Below are positions 49,586-58,788 of a stretch of 64,000 bases of DNA, in pieces. The stretch covers positions 79,122 through 143,121 of the forward strand of contig JANBPT010000011.1 of assembly GCA_027575765.1 (NCBI GenBank). Direction: 5' to 3'. Position 1 is the stretch's first letter, and the number at the start of each line of letters is the position of its first letter. Source of the stretch: Tieghemiomyces parasiticus. Its lineage: Eukaryota > Kickxellomycota > Dimargaritomycetes > Dimargaritales > Dimargaritaceae. The translations under genes were made by a program, and so were the position numbers. Below the pieces are notes generated by a model. It had not been told where the DNA came from, did not search any database, and worked only from the letters and a program-made list of their open reading frames with translations.

Positions 49586-50248
49586 TCACTTAAGGCCGTA
49601 GCTCTCCTTAATAGCCTTGAGCCTCGCATTTCTAACCTCCATGGCGGCATTAAACTCATGGCGCCATTCTTCCATGTCCTCCATGTAAATTCGGTGCTTA
49701 CGTACCATTTCATGGATCTCCGATGCCTCAGGCATGGCCATCGACGCAGTACCTATGGCGGAGGAAGGTGTGAGGGACGAAGGGGGGCTAGTGGTGGGAG
49801 GCCGGGCAGGGCCAGCCTCGGAGGGAGCGGGAGAGGGGGGAGATGAAATACCTCGCAACGGGAGGTTTTGAGGGCCGCCAGTGGGTGGTCTGGGGTAGCC
49901 GGGCGGAGTGGGCGCACGCGGAGTTGGGGCGGCTTCGGTGGTTGGCGGGCGACGAGGGGCCTGGGAGACTGGTCGGCGGTAGCGGGCCATTCGGGCACGC
50001 TCAGAAGCCTCGCGTTTCACGCGGCAAGACTCCAGCAAAGCGGTCAGGTCTACCGTTGATTTTGGAGGTGCCGCCTTGGCCAGGGTAGAAGGTCGGGGAG
50101 GGCGGCAGGCGGTACACGCATTGGATAAACGACGCGTCTTAGAGGTAGCCAAGGGGGCAGATCGGTCTACCCGGCCAGCGGTTGGAGCAGCCTTACCAGT
50201 GGTGCGGCCAGAAGTGTTAGAGGGGGCGGATTTCGTGTTAAAAGCCAT
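49586..50248 (-). CDS. Orphan Pro/Ala/Arg-rich protein with C-terminal helix
   Basis: A 220-residue single-exon frame I do not recognise. The ATG at 50248 is chosen over the in-frame ATG at 50341, because a TATA box at 50363-50370 would place the transcription start at or after the upper ATG. Residues 1-65 are basic and low-complexity, with one CxxC (ACTAC). About 67-92 is a charged helix (LLESCRVKREASERARMARY). About 93-175 is Pro/Ser-rich. Residues about 178-220 form a strongly helical, charged and tidy C-terminus (MEDMEEWRHEFNAAMEVRNA). The TATA box and the ordered tail argue for a real gene. Function is unknown; a nuclear or cytoskeletal adaptor is possible but not shown. Confidence 0.6.
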   Translation of the reverse strand: MAFNTKSAPSNTSGRTTGKAAPTAGRVDRSAPLATSKTRRLSNACTACRPPRPSTLAKAAPPKSTVDLTALLESCRVKREASERARMARYRRPVSQAPRRPPTTEAAPTPRAPTPPGYPRPPTGGPQNLPLRGISSPPSPAPSEAGPARPPTTSPPSSLTPSSAIGTASMAMPEASEIHEMVRKHRIYMEDMEEWRHEFNAAMEVRNARLKAIKESYGLK

Positions 50249-50362
50249 AGTAAAAAGCCGAGAAGCGCAAGTACCTCGGGAATCAGGAGGCGGGGAGGAG
50301 AGGAAGCGGGGAAGAGGGGAGGTGGCAATGATACTTGTCAAATGAGGGTAGCGGAGTGGTGG

Positions 50363-50370
50363 TTTTTATA
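50363..50370 (-). promoter_or_regulatory. TATA box of the orphan gene
   Basis: Reads TATAAAAA on the minus strand, about 115 bp upstream of the ATG at 50248. It decides the start, because only 22-30 bp separate it from the upper in-frame ATG. Confidence 0.6.
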
Positions 50371-52888
50371 GCCGACAGGAACACGGAGTGGCAAGTTTAG
50401 CTTCGGGATGGAGGGTGGATAAGTCGGACAACAACGGGCTAGAAGCTTAAGGAGAGTGACAGTCCGATGCGGTGAGCATGACACGCGGGGAAGTGAAAAC
50501 CAGGCGTTGGATATGGTAAAGAAGCAAGACGGAGGAGGGGGCAACTGCGTGGATATTGAACAAAAGGTGGGTATTTAAGAAATATGGAGAGTTATGTGGA
50601 CCGACTTACATATAAAGGGTAACCACCCTTTCGACCTGGAGATTCCTCTGGCTATCCCTTTAGAAAGTACACACTCGTCCGGTCCGGGGATATGCTGCTC
50701 CACCATTAGGACTAATCTCGCATGCCGGCTCCCTAACAATCAGCAGAGTCGATATCCCTGAATCGAGAGGGTTGGTTTAGCTCTCGTTCCTAGCTAGAGT
50801 GGTAGCCCAGAATCAGAATGGTCAGGATAGCCATCACCAACCACCTCGCCTTTCAGTGTCTTGCTTCAATAGGCCTTGCCTAGTCATCTAGCCACCCAAA
50901 CTACTCCTAGTGTACCAATTTGACTTGGATTTGCTAAGGAAAGCCCGACCAACTGGGACAAGGTCTCTTCAACCATCCAGTGGCCATTTTGTATTGCAAT
51001 GGGATTCCTACACAATGTAGTGGGGTTTAGAGGAGGAGTCCGGGTACTGTGCCTTGTCCGGTCAGGCCGACTGACACAACTTGTAAGCTCTTGACACGAG
51101 GATCTGCTTACCTAGCACGCCATCCTTCTACCCAAGTTCCGCACGCCCCTTGCGAATGGCAAAGTAGGGTATCGACTGTAATTCCCATTGGAGTAGGTGT
51201 CCAGACCCGCTAGGGGATTCAATTATGGTGACCATTGTCTCTCATGTGTAACGGGCAATGAAGAAACTTCAATGGTAGGCAATGCCGAGTCAAATTTCCA
51301 AGCGATGCCGATTACTTCAAGCCATTCCCCATAGAACCACGCAGTGCTTCGCCAATCTCCTTGGGCGCCACGTCATATCTAAATATCCCTGGACCATTAT
51401 CCAATGTGAAGGTTGCAGTCAGAATAATCGTCACTTTACAATAACCTCGGGAACAGCGATACCTCGTCCGGATTGTTAAGGTGGTAACGGCTAACCGAGT
51501 TAGTCGAAGTCCTAGGTTGCGTTCTCCCAACGACGGAACAATTAGTCTTTCTTATGATGCCATGCCTTCGCTGTTCGCTTGCCGCTCTTTCTCGCCGTTA
51601 TCTTTATACTTCTACTCTTACGGCATTCCCTTCTCCAAGCTTACCTTCATCGCATGGTATCCATAACCGTCGGTCGGAGTACCTTCATGACGACAATCTA
51701 CTGACCACCTTGGTAAATGACTGACTGTCTTCCAACTTTCCATGCATTATATCATAGTCTTAACCCTAGAGCATTATTTGACACCACAAAGACCTGCAGG
51801 AATATAATAGCGAGATTCTGTAGGTGTATTATTAGGCTCACACCAACTCAAAACTAAACCATGATTATTTAACCTAAGGACCATCAACTTGTCCAGCTCG
51901 GAAAGCCCTTATTTGTCAGTTATAATAACAGGCGTCAGAGTTATTTGGATGGAATCGGACTAGCTTCAATGGCCAGGTGCCCATGACCGCCTCCAACGTG
52001 GTGATTCTTCCTACCATACAGCCCCCGAATGGGAACGCTGAACAACCAGAAGCCTCAAGGCGACACGTCAGGGACCGTAAGGGGGGTGTTTCAGAGGCTT
52101 AGCTCTGAGGCCGGAAATGTAGGCTCTGATGGCTTCAATGGGATGAGCTTATGCATTATCGCGGCCGAACGGTGGGGGTGACGCGTATAACTTTCCAACG
52201 ACCTTTGCCCAGGCTTGGAGCATTTTCTTCGAACTCCCACGCTACGTAGTGATTGACAGGGGCCTTGGTACCAGGGAGCTTAACGTGCAGACATGGTAGG
52301 CCGCGCCTGGTAGAAAAAAAAACATGTCAGCACTAATTTAGGTACGATACGACCCCCACGGGTTCAGGTTGGGACAGGTCCGCCATTAGGGCATCGGATC
52401 TGAGAACCGGAGCCTACAGGTGGTTCGTGAAGATAAACTCAAGCCTCAACACCTGTGCCCATGGAGTCAAACAGGTAGTCATCGGTCCCAGAAAACTGCT
52501 TTAGAAGCTCGGTGACAAAACGTATCTGCTGGAAGGGCCGATCGCTGGTGAGGCTGTGGGTAGACTCGCCAGTTAAGCTTACTACGTAGCCCTAAATCCC
52601 TGCGCAGAGTCCTAGGCATCGTAGTGGAGGAAGTGCGACAGGCATGGACTAGCTGTCCAGTAGTTCGTCCAAGGGCTACCTTCCAAGAGCTCCAGGAGGA
52701 TGACCCCATAAAGTCCATCAATGACATTTGACAGACGGCCAGGCTATGGCTCATTGCAGCGCCTATAATAATGCCTACCGTTTTTAACCCTCTTTCGCAT
52801 AACGCAAAGGATAAAACGATACCAGCTGTGTTGGTACAAGGACCGGTAATCCTCAAGTCCCTTTCCCAGTAAGATCCGGTACTTGTAT

Positions 52889-53359
52889 TGTCGTAGGGAA
52901 AACTAAAGGCTAATAGTCAAACGTACCATATACTAGTAAACGACAAGGCTTACGAATGAACTGAAGGGTGATACCACAAACTGGTTGTTGGTGATTCAAG
53001 CCCATTTATTGCGTAGCGACCCTGGAGGGACTTTTACACTGGAAGGATGTCCTGCATCCTTCGTTTCGGCCATGGCTTGGGTTAGGAGGGAACCCCAGGG
53101 ACGACAGCGAAAGGCGGGGCTAGCGCCCAGGCGGAATACGAAGGCAGCTAAAAAGCTACCATATCAACTATAGGGAAAAAGGCTGATGGAAGGAACCCCC
53201 TAAAATGTGAGGCGACAGTGTCTGTCGCGGAGAGGACGCCGTCCATCAGACCAGGAGGGTTGGCGCCGCCATCAAGGAATATTGAATAGTCGGAGAAGAT
53301 AGGTTAAGAGGAGGCAGAGTTAGAGAAGCAGCAACTGGTCGGATTAGTAGTTTAGAACA
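52889..53359 (-). repeat. Dispersed repeat, copy E (intermediate age)
   Basis: In reverse orientation, clearly related to B, C and D along its whole length but with many substitutions. It keeps the hairpin at 53042-53062 with both 8-bp arms intact, the CCCAGGGACGACAGCG block and the GCCCAGGCGGAATAC block. On the reverse strand it ends CCCTACGACA. The AATAAA has changed to AATAAATGGG context but is intact. It is 458 bp past the NOP10 stop. Its reading frames are broken relative to B-D. Confidence 0.8.
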
Positions 53360-53817
53360 CCACACAGTCACACGTTTGCAGTTGTCGATGCTGAGTAAGC
53401 TGGACCAATTCACGCACGCTGTCAATTAACCCCAGTTTGCTTTTTTTCACAGCTTAACCGATACTATAGCCAGCCATATTCAAGTTAAGATGCAATCGTG
53501 GCGTCCGAAGGAGGGCCTGGTCGGTACATTTATGACCATTTAGTTTTGGCCGAATGGTCAGCTGCAAAAGCTGCAGCTAGGCTCTTCCTCCGCTAGAGTG
53601 AACTCTAGTGGCCCACATTCCATCATCATCATTCAAAGGGACAGCTACATTTGTCGGTTTACAGTGCTGTAGATCCTCAGGTGCAAGGCTGCTGGACAGA
53701 AGCAATAAGTGCCAAATATGAATACCCCGAAAATGTAATGGACCTGTTTACAATCAAAGCAATACTTTATGGATATTTAAATCGCCTAGAAACTCGAGAC
53801 ACCCATACTGACGCCCT

Positions 53818-54223
53818 TTAGCAGCTCTTCTGCGGCTGCTGGGTAGGTAGAAGACCGAGGCGCTTCTTGAGGGTGACACGCTGGCGCGAGAACTTGTCGT
53901 CAGGGGAGAACCGAGCGGGGTGGGCCGACGTGGTCGGGCGGCCGTCGGGGGCGACTTTCTGCTCGGGTAAAATTGAAACGGTGTGGAGTGATAATGGGGG
54001 GGACTAGGTTAGCTGGTGAGTAGTAAGCCTATAGGTGCCCAGGGGTCCAATAGACTTCCCTGGCGAGTCTGAAGATGCCTGGCATATCAAGGGTGCGGGT
54101 TAATGCCATAGTGGTGGAGTGGTTAGCTACCTGCCCTGCGCAGGCACGTTGCTGGTTACTGATCCTTACCTTCAGGGTGTAGACACGATGGCCCTCGGTA
54201 TCCAGGTAGTACATAAGATGCAT
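53818..54223 (-). CDS. NOP10: H/ACA snoRNP protein Nop10
   Basis: A 64-residue core protein of the H/ACA ribonucleoprotein, which guides pseudouridylation of rRNA and snRNA in the nucleolus and, in animals, also sits on telomerase RNA. Exons in coding order: 54223-54170 and 53958-53818; donor GTAAGG, phase 0. Exon 1 encodes [18 protein letters not shown] and exon 2 opens [20 protein letters not shown], then continues through [20 protein letters not shown]. These are the full family signatures at the family's usual length. The gene is too short and split to appear as one long frame. It is divergent from BFR2 across 576 bp. The intron (211 nt) contains a GC-rich hairpin-capable segment. Confidence 0.95.
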
Positions 54224-54799
54224 GGTGACAGAATCGATAATTGTCAGCGGAATCGGCTAACTCGATGGAATTGAACTGGTTGAGGAATGCGGCGGAACAG
54301 AAACGATATGCGAAGCGAACTCGTCGGGCTGATAGCCAGCCAGGGCCACCAAGGCTCTGGCTAGCACCAGCTTAATCCCTCGAAAAAAAGTCGCATTACT
54401 TCCTCCCCCTCGGTCTTCGTGCAAACGAAACGCCTGGCCTCGACTATAATATTTAGATCACGTGGCAATAAGACCTGGGCATCATTCTGCATGCTACGCT
54501 TGCCGTTCGGTCACCATCGCCCATCCACAGCCGAGATGTGACTAAATGAACATTTTTTTTCTTTATATTTCACCCTGCTAAAGTACTAATCTCCTCGGGA
54601 CCTCGTCACCTAGGCAGGCAGCGCAACGGGCCGAGGAGTTCGGAATCGGACCTCATTCTCACCACTCTCGACTTTTTTGTTTCGAATGCCTTGCTCAATA
54701 ACCTCATTCTGCTCTGCTCCATGACTCTCCCCGAAAGAGCGTAACACATTTTCATACTCGCATCGACCGACGCCCCACTATCGCTCCATTCCAACCACC
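54224..54799. promoter_or_regulatory. Shared divergent promoter NOP10 / BFR2 with E-box
   Basis: 576 bp between the ATGs of two ribosome-biogenesis genes transcribed outward. It has a palindromic E-box CACGTG at 54459-54464, nearly central. No TATA box in correct position and no clear PAC or RRPE element of the yeast type was recognised. Co-regulation is inferred from arrangement only. Confidence 0.55.
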
Positions 54800-57164
54800 A
54801 TGCCGCCCAAGAAGTCGAAGAATTCGCTCAAGGGCCATTTGGCTAGCATGTTCGATCCCACACCGGAAGGTAGGTTTCAGGAAGCCAACCAAGTACTTGG
54901 GCCGAGCGGTATATACCCCACAGCTCACTTCGTTAGAAGCTGTGGCACCGCGTGTTCTAACCTCACAGCTCTATCATGTAATCTACGGTACTCCTCCTAA
55001 CCAATCCTTCCAAACCGTTAGTAAAAGACTATGATCCGGAAGACTTTGAACGTGCCGCCCCGGAAAACAACTCAGACCAGGACTCGATGTCCTCCGATTC
55101 TGGGTCCGAGTCTGAGATGCAACATGACACTGGTCGGTCCCATTATGTCAAAGTAGGGTAGGTAACCACAGTAATTCTGGGCCTCGTAAATTGAGCGACC
55201 AGGAGCCTCGCATCAATCCACAGGCACTAATATACGGCCATCCGCACCCATAATCCCACACGCCCCATCTCACCAGCAAGAGCAAGCTACGCGGAACGGA
55301 AAATTTGACGCTTAACGACCCCAAATACGTGGGCAAAGCCGTCAGCCGCAAGTCCCTCTTTGAGGATAGTGACGCCGAAGATTTGGACGCTCTAGGTGTT
55401 CCGTCCTCCGACTCTGACGATGATAGCGACTCGGATAACGCTACCAGCGCTTTCGATTTACCGGATGATTCGTCGAGTGAAGGTGAATCCCCTGAAGGAG
55501 AGGCGCACAGCGACGAGGATGTCTATGAGGACACCGATGACGAACTCCGCGGCGACCTCGCTCACAGCAGCGCCGCCACAGGTGGCCTAGATTCCGACTC
55601 GGACGCCGACGAGGAGTTCCTCAAGCAGTATCAAATCGACGGCATGGACGCAGACTCGGCGGATGACGACAGCTCTGACAACGATGATAACGCTAGCGGG
55701 AGCGACGAGAACACGTCCGATGACAACCCCGAGGTGAGCCGTAAAGCCCACGGCCGCCGGTCCACACACAAAGCCGACACTTCCGACGATGAGGAGCAGC
55801 CAGAAAACGATGGCGCCGACCGTTCCACCCGCCAGACCAAGCTGCAGCGCCAAATGGCGGCTATCGAGAGCGAAGAGAAGTCTATGCTAGAGCGTCTAGC
55901 CCGCGAGGCCCAGGGCGATGTACACAAAGGCCGGGCGGTGGTCCGACAGATCAAGGTGTGGAACGCCCTGCTTGATTCCCGGATACGGATCCAGAAGGCT
56001 CTAACCCTAGCTAATTGTCTCCCGCGGCCCGCGGATTTCACCCTGGTTGAGGACTTCACCAACAACCCCGTATCGGCCAGTTTGTTGAAGGACGCCCGGC
56101 GGAAGGTCGGCGATCTGGTTCAGGACCTCCTGGCCCTCCGGTCCGAGTTTTGGGAGCTCCACCGCGAGATTGACATCCCCGCCACTTCATTGCCTCTTAA
56201 ACGGAAACGAGGGGCGGCTTCCGGCGGCAGCGACAGCGAAAGCGAGCGAGAGAGTGATGACGACGATGAGTCCGAGTTGGACGAGGATGGCGGGTCAGGC
56301 GGTCCGCTAGATTGGTCAGTGCTCGATCACTTCCACCAGGCCTTTGTGCCCTTCCGCGACGAGACCTTGGAAAAGTGGGGCGCTAAAGTGCAGGCAGCGT
56401 CGGGTGTGGCGCTCCACAAGAAACTGCGTGCATTCAACCAGAGCGCCGTCCACCAGGCCCAGCAGACTCTGGCTGACCGCGAGAGACTGGTGGAGCGGAC
56501 TCAGGTCAAGCGCACGGCTTACCCCCCACTTGTTCCGCACATTGGCGGGACCTCCGATAGTGACGATCCTGCGGCAGATTCGGTCGGTGGCAGTAGTAGT
56601 AGTAATAGCCGCGACGTGCACATTTTTGACGACCACGATTTCTACCAGTCCCTTCTCCGAGAACTTATCGAGAGCCGAACGGGCGGTGGTGGTGACGGGG
56701 CGGGCGACCCAACGTCACTGGCCAAACGGTGGGCGACCCTCAAGGAACAGCAGGCGGCGCAGGACCGGGAACGTAGGAACAAGGCGGTCGATACCAAGGC
56801 CAGTAAGGGTCGTCGGTTGCGGTACAATGTCCACGAGAAGTTGCTCAACTTCATGGCGCCCACCCCGAGCTTTGGATGGCACGCCGAAATGATTGACGAG
56901 TTGTATTCGACCCTACTCGGCCAAGACCGGACCGCTCGGGAGAATAGCCATCAGAGCGCGACGGAGAAGGCTGGGTCGACTACCGAAGGGTCCAGCGATG
57001 ATGACGAATCGGATGGCGAGAGACGTGCGCAGCGTGAAGTGGAACGGCTCCAGCGGCGGGAGGAGAGTGCGGGTGCCCAGGCCGCGCTAGAAGCTGAGAG
57101 TGAACAGGACAGTGACAATGACGAGGTGGTTATCAGCACCGACGGGCTCAAGATTTTCGGCTAG
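54800..57164 (+). CDS. BFR2: Ribosome biogenesis factor BFR2 (AATF/Che-1 family)
   Basis: A 697-residue nucleolar protein of the early small-subunit processome. Exons: 54800-54869, 55022-55157, 55277-57164; donors GTAGGT twice. Exon 1 encodes a basic N-terminus ending MFDPTPE; exon 2 continues VKDYDPEDFERAAPENNSD, and the second junction rebuilds VGKSKLR, all family signatures. Residues about 90-240 are long acidic Asp/Ser/Glu runs. The AATF/Che-1 domain lies at about 260-460 (QRQMAAIESEEKSMLERLAR onward), interrupted by an acidic insert. The C-terminal TRAUB domain is at about 580-620 (NVHEKLLNFMAP, then WHAEMIDELYSTLLGQ). The protein is longer than yeast Bfr2 (about 530) because of acidic inserts. 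It is divergent from NOP10. Confidence 0.94.
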
Positions 57165-57339
57165 CCCGTATATTTTCGAGCATCCATTCGTTTCGACTTT
57201 ATTTCATTCCCATATAAGTCCCATACTCTTTGTGAGGCAATATTTTTTTGTTTTTAGTTTTGCACTCGCACATCGCATAATATACATGATCTACACGCCC
57301 GGAACGCCACATTAACAAGCCAGATACTGATGCATCTTG

Positions 57340-58788
57340 TTAGTTTTTTCCGGACCTAAAGGGCTGGCGTGCAACAGCTGCTCGTAGACGCTGGGCCGCC
57401 TCGGAGCGTGCCAGTTGGTGATGACCAGGCTGACTGGACCGTTGTGAAGGCGTCGGCTGGAAGAGCGGCCTCTGGAGGGCCCTCTGACGCCGATTGGCTG
57501 GGGACTCAGCGGCTGCGCCAAAGGCAAGGCTCCGAGCCATGGCCAAGTCGCCGGCGGTATTGGGCAGAATAGTGAGCGCCAGGGAATGCTTCTTCGCGAG
57601 TGCCTGGCTCTCCCGCTTGACCTCGGTTAGGACCGCCTTTTCAGTCTGATGTAAACAACAAGGGGAGGGGAGGGGCGGAGTATTCCATCTGAGTTATCTG
57701 TTCGGGGTTGAAGGCACAGTATAGCCGACGCGGTCGATACTTGACTAGTCGTACGTGCGTGGATCAATGCCATCCTTAACACGACCTACCCGAAACTTTT
57801 TGCGCAGTCGCCGGTTCACGTCATAGTCGTTTCGGGTCTGTACCTCACTTAGCCGCTGGAGACGGGTCAGCTCGGTCTCGCTCTCCTTGACCTTGCGCTT
57901 GTTCTCCGTTTGGCGCTCGAGCCGCTGGAACGGATCCGAATCGAGCTTGACACGGTCTTCGGGGCCTGTCAAGGATATCGGCAAGGGAATGCATAATCCG
58001 TTAAAGGGGCCATTGCTAGGAGATGACGGGCAGGACGGTTAGACTATGCGCCCTTTCTCCACTTGGCAGTTCGGTGGCCACTTACTCATAAAATCAATGA
58101 CCTCGGTGTCATCCGCGTTCCGCGGTTCGGCCTGCCGTCGGGCTCCCTCATGGACGACGTACTCGGCATCCTAGACGGACAGCAAAGAGGAGAATAGAAA
58201 GGGGATAAGTGCCAAAGTCGCGGGTTAGATGGGCATCATTACATCAAATCCGGTGGACCCTGGGCCGGACGACACCCGCCGGTCGTTCTTTTTTTTTTTC
58301 ATTACCTTAGGGTCAGTACGAATTTCAATAAAGTTGGGGCAGAGATGGCACTTCATGCGGAAGGCCCAGATAGGAGTAGTTAGATATTCGCCGACCCTGC
58401 GCTTCTCGGCATTGTAGCGTACGCCCCTACCGATGTGTTTGCCACAACCTCCGCACCAGACATTGTAAGGTAACTCGAAGCGGACGGTGAGGATTCCCTG
58501 GTCGAGCTTCTTAGCTCGGTCGCGCAGTGGATGCTGACCCACGAAGGCGTTGAGTGAGCCCTAGAAGTAGTCGGGTAGGTCGGGGGTGCAAAGCAGGTTA
58601 GACCTTATTAGTCGCCATTGAACACATCGACGGCATACGGTCTGCAGGACCCGGAAAGGGGCATTGCTACCGAAAGATGGCTGCTGCGGAATGCCAGAGC
58701 CGGATGGGCCGATTAGCCTGTGCAGACCCACCTTGGAAGGGTCCCAGTCCGGTGGGTAGTACTTGTTGACGTTCTTGCGATCGGCCAT
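57340..58788 (-). CDS. Splicing factor of the YJU2/CWC16 family (SAF4 / CCDC130-like)
   Basis: A 292-residue nuclear protein associated with the active spliceosome. Exons in coding order: 58788-58732, 58560-58306, 58170-58086, 57965-57790, 57645-57340; donors GTGGGT, GTAATG, GTAAGT and GTAGGT, all phases consistent. Exon 1 is the signature MADRKNVNKYYPPDWDPSK. Residues 20-104 hold the zinc-binding core with two CxxC pairs, at 55/58 (WCGGC) and 90/93 (MKCHLC), and the block HIGRGVRYNAEKRRVGEYLT. A coiled, charged region follows (about 137-190), then RLRKKFR and a variable tail. The N-terminus (RKNVNKYYPPD) groups it with CCDC130/YJU2B and fission-yeast Saf4 rather than Yju2/CCDC94. Failure to splice the last intron would add VGRVKDGIDPRTYD and stop. 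The C-terminus is the least certain part. Confidence 0.9.

Larger units (their letters stand above)
50249..53817. other. Intergenic region with repeat copy E and possible decayed element
   Basis: About 3.6 kb between the orphan gene and NOP10. It contains the orphan's TATA box, repeat copy E (52889-53359) and, around 52.1-52.86 kb, plus-strand frames interrupted by stops that faintly resemble reverse-transcriptase segments (see findings). The rest shows no recognisable feature. Confidence 0.45.

Noticed and set aside
54095..54160. tRNA-like stretch in the NOP10 intron (plus strand), with an A-box-like GTGGTTAGC
   Set aside because: The anticodon loop lacks T33, and no GTTCRA T-loop or acceptor stem pairing follows.
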